Shown here one piece after another: positions 58,197-64,000 of a stretch of DNA of 64,000 nucleotides. A model generated the notes under the pieces. That model saw only the letters and a list, made by a program, of their open reading frames with translations, was not told the DNA's origin and made no database searches. The stretch's first letter is position 1. Every line of letters begins with the position of its first letter. This stretch comes from an uncultured Pelagibacteraceae bacterium (GTDB lineage Bacteria; Pseudomonadota; Alphaproteobacteria; Pelagibacterales; Pelagibacteraceae). The DNA is taken from the NCBI GenBank assembly GCA_902596205.1, contig CACJSY010000005.1, positions 31,677-95,676 of the forward strand, written 5' to 3'. Position numbers and translations under genes: made by a program.

Positions 58197-59030
58197 TAAA
58201 GTTGAGTCAAATGATTTAGCGCTGTGGGTAATCGCTCCTACAGAAATTCTATCTATCCCTGTTTTCGATATTTGTTTGATATTTTTTAAAGTAGCATTAC
58301 CAGAGTACTCTGTTTGATATTTGTTTTTACAAAGCTTAATGCATTTTTTCAATTGTGAGGAGTTCATATTATCAAAAAGTATTCTTTTAAAATTTAAACC
58401 TAAAACCTGTTTGAGTTGATTGATATTTTCTATTTCAACAGTAATAATTTTTTTTGTTTTTATAGCTTTTTTTATCAAACCGCTAAGACTTTTAGATACA
58501 CTGATATGATTATCTTTTATAAGAATTTCATCACTTAAATTGTATCTATGATTATACCCTCCGCCTTTTTTAACCGCATATTTTTCAAGTGTTCTTAAAT
58601 TCGGTGTTGTTTTTCTGGTGCAACAGATCTTTGTTTTTTTACTAATCTTTTTTACAAATTGATTAGTAATTGTTGCAATACCTGAGGCATGATTCAGAAA
58701 ATTTAAAGCGGTTCTTTCAGCTTTTAAGATGGTTTTTGTCATAGCTTTTATTTCAGCAATCACCTTGTTCTTTTTAATTTTTTTTCCATCAGAGACTTTT
58801 TTGATGAAGACTGTTTCTCTTCCAATCAATTTAAAGGCCGCTTTGCAGAACTCTAATCCAGCAACTATTCCATCTTGTTTAGCTATTATCCTAGCCTTAA
58901 TCATTTCATTTTTTGATTTTATGAGTTTAGTAGTTATGTCACCTCTAGGTCTTAGGTCTTCTTCCAAAGCCATTTTTACTACTGATTTGATATAAAATTG
59001 ATTTAATTTTTGCACTGATCTAACGACCAA
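58185..59030 (-). CDS. nadC: Nicotinate-nucleotide pyrophosphorylase
   Basis: The 281-residue protein has LEEDLRPRGDITTKLI, ERTALNFLNHASGIAT, CTRKTTPNLRTLEKYAVKKG and GGYNHRYNLSDEILIKDNHI, complete QPRTase motifs. It converts quinolinate and PRPP to nicotinate mononucleotide. It overlaps nadA upstream by 11 bases; nadB, usually part of this operon, is not here. Confidence 0.96.
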   Translation of the reverse strand: MVVRSVQKLNQFYIKSVVKMALEEDLRPRGDITTKLIKSKNEMIKARIIAKQDGIVAGLEFCKAAFKLIGRETVFIKKVSDGKKIKKNKVIAEIKAMTKTILKAERTALNFLNHASGIATITNQFVKKISKKTKICCTRKTTPNLRTLEKYAVKKGGGYNHRYNLSDEILIKDNHISVSKSLSGLIKKAIKTKKIITVEIENINQLKQVLGLNFKRILFDNMNSSQLKKCIKLCKNKYQTEYSGNATLKNIKQISKTGIDRISVGAITHSAKSFDSTLLFR

Positions 59031-60009
59031 TTTCAGTCATTCTTTGTACAGATTGTCTTGCTGCTTTAGCCATTTTTTTTTCAATGAAAATTTCATTCTT
59101 TTCATTCTCTAAACAATCAAGAATTTTCTGTAAGGTAATTTTTTTCATGTAAGGACAAAGATTGCATGGCTTAATAAATTCAACATTAGGATTATCTGCT
59201 TGAACATTATCACTCATCGAACATTCAGTAACCAACATAACCTTCTTAGGTTGATTTTTTTTAACATAATCGATCATACCACCAGTTGAACCAGCGAAAT
59301 CACATGCATCTAAAACATCACTTGGACACTCGGGGTGACCTATAACTTTAATTCCAGGATTTGCTTTTCTTATATCTTGAATTTCCTTTGGTGAAAACTG
59401 CTCATGCACAATACAAGAGCCTTTCCAAGAAATTATTTTTACTTTAGTTTGTTTAGCTACATAATTTGCTAAATGCTGGTCAGGCAAGAATATTACTTTA
59501 TCAGTGTTTAATGACTCTACTACTTTAACTGCATTAGCGGAGGTACAACATACGTCTGTTTCAGCTTTCACGTCTGCTGAAGTGTTTACATACGAAACAA
59601 CTGGAACACCCGGATATTGTTTTTTTAACAATCTCACATCTTCACCAGTTAATGAAGCAGCTAGTGAACAACCAGCATCCATATCAGGAATTAAAACTTT
59701 TTTATCTGGACTCATTAATTTTGCTGTCTCAGCCATAAAATGAACTCCGCAAAGAACTATTATATCAGCTGAGGTTTTTGCAGCTTCAACTGCAAGGGCT
59801 AATGAATCAGCCGCAATATCAGAAACTCCATGGTATATTTCTGGCGTTTGATAATTATGAGCAAGAATTACAGCATTCTTATCTTTTTTTAATTTATTAA
59901 TTTTCTCTATTAGAGGTGCATGCACTTTCCACTCTATTTCAGGAACGTGTTTCGAGATCTTTTTATAAATCTCAGAAGAGCTTCTATTAAACTGTTCTTG
60001 TGCAGACAT
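59020..60009 (-). CDS. nadA: Quinolinate synthase
   Basis: The 329-residue NadA has AVILAHNYQTPEIYHGVSDI, VLCGVHFMAETAKLM, DMDAGCSLA and the late CNLCPYMKKITLQKIL. The three conserved cysteines that hold its 4Fe-4S cluster (in VLCGV, TECSMS and CNLCPYM) are present. It condenses iminoaspartate with DHAP to quinolinate. The start follows tRNA-Leu on the opposite strand. nadB is not adjacent. Confidence 0.96.
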   Translation of the reverse strand: MSAQEQFNRSSSEIYKKISKHVPEIEWKVHAPLIEKINKLKKDKNAVILAHNYQTPEIYHGVSDIAADSLALAVEAAKTSADIIVLCGVHFMAETAKLMSPDKKVLIPDMDAGCSLAASLTGEDVRLLKKQYPGVPVVSYVNTSADVKAETDVCCTSANAVKVVESLNTDKVIFLPDQHLANYVAKQTKVKIISWKGSCIVHEQFSPKEIQDIRKANPGIKVIGHPECPSDVLDACDFAGSTGGMIDYVKKNQPKKVMLVTECSMSDNVQADNPNVEFIKPCNLCPYMKKITLQKILDCLENEKNEIFIEKKMAKAARQSVQRMTEIGR

Positions 60010-60070
60010 ACTTATTCTAATCTATCAACTTGAACTAATATTGTCATTCATTTATTGTCGCATTATTAAA

Positions 60071-60154
60071 GCGGTCGTGCTGAAATTGGTAGACAGGCAC
60101 GCTTGAGGGGCGTGTGGGTTTCCCGTGAGAGTTCGAGTCTCTCCGACCGCACCA
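60071..60154 (+). tRNA. tRNA-Leu (GAG)
   Basis: A class II tRNA: acceptor GCGGTCG/CGACCGC, anticodon stem CACGC/GCGTG with loop TTGAGGG (anticodon GAG, leucine), a short variable arm GGG-TTT-CCC, T-stem GAGAG/CTCTC with TTCGAGT, and an encoded CCA. Confidence 0.95.
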
Positions 60155-60167
60155 AAAAAGGTTATTT

Positions 60168-60287
60168 ATGATTGAATATTTAAAAAAAAATAAACGAATA
60201 GTGCTTATAATTTTAGTTATAGCTTTTATTGAATTGAGTGGTTATGGGATCTTAGCTTCTCTTTCAAGATTATTAAACGCTCTTTAA
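60168..60287 (+). CDS. Small single-span membrane protein, unknown
   Basis: A 39-residue frame: a basic start (MIEYLKKNKR), one hydrophobic span IVLIILVIAFIELSGYGILA, then a short tail SLSRLLNAL. It begins 13 bases after tRNA-Leu with an AAAAAAGG ribosome-site-like run, and its stop overlaps the end of the convergent ygfZ by 15 bases. Clear amphipathic layout and a plausible start support a real gene, but I recognise no family and the frame could be chance. Confidence 0.5.
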   Translation: MIEYLKKNKRIVLIILVIAFIELSGYGILASLSRLLNAL

Positions 60288-61154
60288 AATTTTACATTTT
60301 TTGGTGTTTGCAAGAAGCTCTGTATTTTCAAATTCTTTAATGTTAGGATCAACCACTTTTATTAAACCAAACGGATAGGGTTGATCTATAAGTATCTTGC
60401 CAACTTTAACCTTATTATAAAATAGTTCTTCTCCAACATTTAATTTTTCAGAAGAGTAGATTGGCAATAATCTTCTTCTTAATTTTTCCTTTAATTTCAT
60501 TCTAGCAGTATTTTCTTGACCGATATAGCATCCCTTTTTGAAATCAATTGCGTTAAGCTCTTCAAAGTTTGCCTCTAATCCAAATAATTGATCTTTTAAA
60601 TTTTGAATACCTTTTATTGGAATTCCTAAAGAATGGGCTTTTGCAAAATATGTATCAGGTTTTATTATCTTTAGGTTTAACTTTTTAATTGTGAGATGCA
60701 ATTTTTCTAATGTTGAGACTATTCTTGCACCTAAACTTTTATTTCGAGGATCTAGAAATAGAGGACCATCTCTAAATTCAATCGTATCTCCAGTTTTATT
60801 TTCACTTTTTTGTATATCTAAAAACTTTTCTGAGTTAATTATTCCAATTATATAATCATCAGATAGATCTGTTATTTCAATTTTTGATCTTAATTTATAT
60901 TTTAATAAATAATTTATTATCTCATTTGTAAATTGATTATCACAATCTAATAAATAACCTTTCTTTGATTGTATTAAAAAAAATTCAAATAAATATTTAC
61001 CTTGAGGTGTAAAAAGAGCTGAAAATATCGAGGCAGATGAACTTACTTTTTCAATATCATTAGTAATGATATTTTGAAGAAAATTTTTGACATCTTCACC
61101 TGTTATTGAGATTAATCCACGGTTCTCAAATAAAATAATTTGATCTTTTTCCAT
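60273..61154 (-). CDS. ygfZ: Folate-binding YgfZ/IbaG-type protein (GcvT-like)
   Basis: The 293-residue protein has the YgfZ signature DFKKGCYIGQENTARMKLK (about 206-224) with its conserved KGCYxGQE cysteine, and a GcvT-like fold start ISITGEDVKNFLQNIITNDI. YgfZ uses tetrahydrofolate in building or repairing Fe-S clusters. The adjoining nadA and the distant radical SAM protein are Fe-S clients of a type that could need it. It is divergent from pyrC across 38 bases. Confidence 0.9.
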   Translation of the reverse strand: MEKDQIILFENRGLISITGEDVKNFLQNIITNDIEKVSSSASIFSALFTPQGKYLFEFFLIQSKKGYLLDCDNQFTNEIINYLLKYKLRSKIEITDLSDDYIIGIINSEKFLDIQKSENKTGDTIEFRDGPLFLDPRNKSLGARIVSTLEKLHLTIKKLNLKIIKPDTYFAKAHSLGIPIKGIQNLKDQLFGLEANFEELNAIDFKKGCYIGQENTARMKLKEKLRRRLLPIYSSEKLNVGEELFYNKVKVGKILIDQPYPFGLIKVVDPNIKEFENTELLANTKKCKILKSV

Positions 61155-61192
61155 ATTTGTAAATATATACTGTATAATATATTTTTTAAATC

Positions 61193-62506
61193 ATGTCCGA
61201 TAATTTTAGTCTCATTATAAAAAACGGTTCTTGCTACATAGATGGTAAGCTCACAAAAACAGATATTGGTTTACTAGATAATAAAATTAAAAAGATTGGC
61301 AAAATCGAACTTAACAGCTCAAAAGTTTATGATGCTACAGATAAAGTTGTTTTGCCAGGTATCATTGATACTCAAGTTCACTTTAGAGAGCCAGGATCAA
61401 CTGATGCAGAAGATTTAGAAAGCGGAAGTAGAGCTGCGGTGTTAGGCGGAGTAACCGCTTTATTTGAAATGCCTAACACTAACCCTCCTACATCTAATTT
61501 GGTTGAGTTTGATAAAAAGTTACAAGCAGCTAAAAATAGAATGCATAGTAATTATGCTTTTTATTTTGGAGCAACACCTGACAATACTAATCAACTTGCC
61601 AAACTAAAAGATGTTGAAGGATGTTGTGGTGTTAAATTATTTGCAGGTTCATCCACAGGGAACTTATTAGTAGATAAAGAGGCCGATATCGAAAAAGTAA
61701 TTTCCAGTAGTGATAGAATTGTTTCTATTCACTCTGAAGACGAAGATATTATTAAACTTAGAAAAAAATTTATTAAAAAAGGAGACGTTCATTCACACGC
61801 TGAGTGGAGAAATGCAGAAGTTGCAATGTCTTCTACTCGAAGGGTGGTTAAAATTGCTGAGCGATATAATAAAAAAATTCACGTCCTTCATGTTACGACA
61901 AGAGAAGAAGTAGATTTTTTAGCTATGCACAAAAAAAATGTTACTTTCGAAACTACACCTCAGCATTTAACTATGTATGCACCAGATTGTTACAACAAAC
62001 TTGGAACTTATGCTCAAATGAATCCTCCTTTAAGGACTAAAGAACACTATGATCGTTTATGGTTAGCAATTAAGAATAATATAGTCGATGTACTGGGTTC
62101 CGACCACGCCCCACACTTAAAAGAAAATAAAGACAAAGAATATCCAAACTCTCCTTCAGGAATGCCAGGTGTTCAAACTATTTTTCCAATTATGCTGGAC
62201 CATGTGAATAATGGAAAATTAACTCTTCAACAACTAATAAACTTAATGTGTGAAAATCCTTGTAAAATTTTTGGGATTAAAAATAAAGGATATTTAAAAG
62301 AGGGTTACGACGCAGATTTAACAATTGCCGATATGAATAAAGACGTTGTTATCAAAAATGAGATGATAGCCAGTAAATGTGGATGGACACCTTTTAACAA
62401 CTATAAGGTAAAAGGTTTTCCTGTAGCTACAATCGTAAATGGTCATTTGGTGATGTCTGATGGCAAAGTGGTCGTGGAGTCTAAAGGTAAACCTCTAAAG
62501 TTTTAA
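61193..62506 (+). CDS. pyrC: Dihydroorotase-family amidohydrolase (metal His replaced)
   Basis: The 437-residue amidohydrolase has GIIDTQVHFREPGSTDAEDL, EMPNTNPPTSN, GVKLFAGSSTGNLL (the Lys that is carboxylated in the family), SIHSEDEDII, HVLHVTTREE and VLGSDHAPHLKENK. In dihydroorotases the first motif is normally HVHFREPG; here it reads Gln61-Val-His63, so one metal-ligand His is missing. This is seen in an alphaproteobacterial subgroup. It would act in pyrimidine synthesis if active. Its end overlaps the convergent ligase by 12 bases. Confidence 0.85.
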   Translation: MSDNFSLIIKNGSCYIDGKLTKTDIGLLDNKIKKIGKIELNSSKVYDATDKVVLPGIIDTQVHFREPGSTDAEDLESGSRAAVLGGVTALFEMPNTNPPTSNLVEFDKKLQAAKNRMHSNYAFYFGATPDNTNQLAKLKDVEGCCGVKLFAGSSTGNLLVDKEADIEKVISSSDRIVSIHSEDEDIIKLRKKFIKKGDVHSHAEWRNAEVAMSSTRRVVKIAERYNKKIHVLHVTTREEVDFLAMHKKNVTFETTPQHLTMYAPDCYNKLGTYAQMNPPLRTKEHYDRLWLAIKNNIVDVLGSDHAPHLKENKDKEYPNSPSGMPGVQTIFPIMLDHVNNGKLTLQQLINLMCENPCKIFGIKNKGYLKEGYDADLTIADMNKDVVIKNEMIASKCGWTPFNNYKVKGFPVATIVNGHLVMSDGKVVVESKGKPLKF

Positions 62507-64000
62507 AATTTTGTTCTCAACTAAGTCAGCTTTAATTTCATCTAAGATAGCCGGGTCATCTATTGTGGCTGGCATTTTATAAGGTTCATTATCAGCAATC
62601 TTTCTTACTGTTCCTCTTAAAACTTTTCCTGATCTTGTTTTTGGCAATCTTTTTACGACAATTGCTATTTTAAAAGCTGCTACGGGACCAACTTTTTCTC
62701 TGACCATCTTTATACATTCGTTGATTATATCTTTCTTATCTTTTGTAACTCCAGCTTTTAAAGCAAGTAAGCCAATAGGAAGTTGCCCTTTTAATTTATC
62801 AGCAATACCAATAACAGCGCATTCGGCTACATCTTTATGTTCAGCTAATACTTCTTCGATTGCCCCAGTAGATAATCTATGACCTGCTACGTTTATAATG
62901 TCATCTGTTCTAGACATAATCCAAACGTAACCGTCTTCATCAATATGTCCTGCGTCATAAGTTTGATAATAACCCGGATAAGTGGACATATAATTTTCTT
63001 TGTACCGCTTGTCGGCACCCCAGAGTGTTGGAAAAGTTCCGGGTGGCAAAGGAAGTTTAACAACTATGTCACCCATTTTACCTCGCCCAACTTCTTTACC
63101 TTCAGCATTTAAAACTTTTAAATCATATCCTGGAACTGGTTTAAATGCTGAGCCATATTTTACAGGAAATGACTCTATCCCAGTACAATCAGATGTGATT
63201 GCCCAGCTAGTCTCAGTTTGCCACCAATGATCAATGACTGGTGAATTTGAAAGTTTTTCAAACCACTTAATAGTATCAGGATCAGCTCGCTCTCCTGCAA
63301 GAAAAAGTTTATCAAATTTACTTAAATCATATTTTTTAAAAAACTCTCCATTTGGATCTTCTTTTTTTATAGCTCTGATAGCTGTAGGTGCCGTAAAAAG
63401 AGATTTAACTTTATGTTCTGAAATTATTCTCCAAAAAACCCCTGCATCTGGAGTTCCAACTGGTTTGCCTTCAAATAAAACTGTAGTACATCCATAAAAT
63501 AATGGAGCGTATACAATGTATGAATGACCAACAATCCAGCCAATATCACTCGCTGACCACCATACATCGTCTGGTTCAATGTTATAAATATTTTTCATAG
63601 TCCATTTTAATGCAACGATGTGTCCTCCAATATCTCTTACTATGCCTTTTGGCAAACCAGTTGTTCCAGATGTATAAAGAATGTAAGCATAATCGTTAGC
63701 GTTCATTTGCTCACATTCAGCTGGTTTTATATCTTTATGTGCTTCTTCCCAGGTAATATCTATTTTAGGATTTAATTCTGCTTTATCTTTCTCTCTTTGA
63801 AAAATGATACACTTATCAGGTTTATGATTTGCAAGTTCTAAAGCTTTATTAACCAAAGGTTTATAATGAACTGTTCTTCCAGGCTCGTAACCACATGATG
63901 CTGTAACAATAATCTTTGCTTTTGAGTCGTCTATTCTGCTGGCCAATTCGTTTGCAGCAAATCCGCCAAACACCACAGAGTGGACTGCACCAATTCTACC
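62495..64000 (-). CDS. prpE: Propionyl/acyl-CoA synthetase, 5'-partial
   Basis: The frame is open to the last base of the window, so the gene starts beyond it; the visible start, RIGAVHSVVFGGFAANELAS, is inside the AMP-binding domain. Later motifs are YILYTSGTTGLPKGIVRD, WWQTETSWAITSD, the hinge SRTDDIINVAGHRLSTGAIE and the catalytic Lys in PKTRSGKVLRGTVRKIAD. The ASCGYEPGR segment favours PrpE over acetyl-CoA synthetase. It would activate propionate, or acrylate/acetate, to the CoA ester. Confidence 0.88.
   Translation of the reverse strand, partial: GRIGAVHSVVFGGFAANELASRIDDSKAKIIVTASCGYEPGRTVHYKPLVNKALELANHKPDKCIIFQREKDKAELNPKIDITWEEAHKDIKPAECEQMNANDYAYILYTSGTTGLPKGIVRDIGGHIVALKWTMKNIYNIEPDDVWWSASDIGWIVGHSYIVYAPLFYGCTTVLFEGKPVGTPDAGVFWRIISEHKVKSLFTAPTAIRAIKKEDPNGEFFKKYDLSKFDKLFLAGERADPDTIKWFEKLSNSPVIDHWWQTETSWAITSDCTGIESFPVKYGSAFKPVPGYDLKVLNAEGKEVGRGKMGDIVVKLPLPPGTFPTLWGADKRYKENYMSTYPGYYQTYDAGHIDEDGYVWIMSRTDDIINVAGHRLSTGAIEEVLAEHKDVAECAVIGIADKLKGQLPIGLLALKAGVTKDKKDIINECIKMVREKVGPVAAFKIAIVVKRLPKTRSGKVLRGTVRKIADNEPYKMPATIDDPAILDEIKADLVENKILKL

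Overview
The window is a dense, very AT-rich stretch (roughly 30% GC by eye) of a streamlined alphaproteobacterial genome, almost certainly a SAR11 (Pelagibacterales) marine bacterium. The evidence is the base composition, very small or negative spacers between genes, an AT-biased lysine/asparagine/isoleucine-rich proteome, alphaproteobacterial gene orders (cytochrome oxidase subunit IV next to pntAA-pntAB-pntB; glyQ-glyS-ppdK; an alphaproteobacterial DUF1013/TrcR protein), and surface-polysaccharide genes running up to a lone 5S rRNA gene. That last arrangement matches the hypervariable region 2 (HVR2) described for SAR11, which lies between the 23S and 5S genes.

Layout. 1-7738 is the end of the hypervariable surface cassette: a pyruvate-aldolase-like fusion protein, a KdsB-like CMP-sugar transferase, a radical SAM/SPASM protein, an unrecognised carbohydrate protein, a HisC-like aminotransferase, a GT2 glycosyltransferase, an APS-kinase-like P-loop kinase and a sulfotransferase whose stop codon lies inside tRNA-Val. 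7729-8234 holds tRNA-Val, 5S rRNA with its own apparent promoter, rpmJ and a tiny cytochrome oxidase subunit IV. 8251-11757 encodes the proton-translocating transhydrogenase and a transaldolase-like protein. 11758-23106 is one long minus-strand run: tkt-pgk-fba (carbon metabolism), thiE, efp, suhB, then a translation and cold-response group (rpmE, trcR, rpsU, csp, tRNA-fMet, typA), ending in a 2OG oxygenase and a methyltransferase.

23166-38904 is a plus-strand run: a coiled-coil protein, zapA, folate ligase, ymdB, yebC, a RuvC-like resolvase, the full tolQRAB-pal-cpoB envelope system, tilS-ftsH-folP-glmM, thiD and purA. 38901-40808 holds rpoH and an RluD-type pseudouridine synthase on the minus strand. 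tRNA-Arg (40833-40910) then borders a second small surface cassette (40916-44897: GT17, FkbM methyltransferase, 2OG oxygenase and a two-gene ABC-2 exporter). 44898-62506 is housekeeping: sua5, xseB-ispA-dxs (isoprenoid start), aroC, pdxH, a long-chain prenyl synthase, an S49 peptidase, glyQS-ppdK, nadC-nadA, tRNA-Leu, ygfZ and dihydroorotase. A partial propionyl-CoA synthetase runs off the right edge.

The points most worth a second look are: rpsU has no canonical start codon and appears to start at AUA behind a perfect GGAGG, overlapping the stop of a tiny upstream frame; typA starts 2 nt after the CCA of the initiator tRNA; the surface cassette pairs a pyruvate aldolase with a CMP-ulosonate transferase and a CysC-like kinase with a sulfotransferase; and every convergent gene junction in the window has zero or negative spacing. 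No CRISPR array, insertion sequence, prophage or riboswitch was seen. No gap longer than 300 bases lacks a gene.
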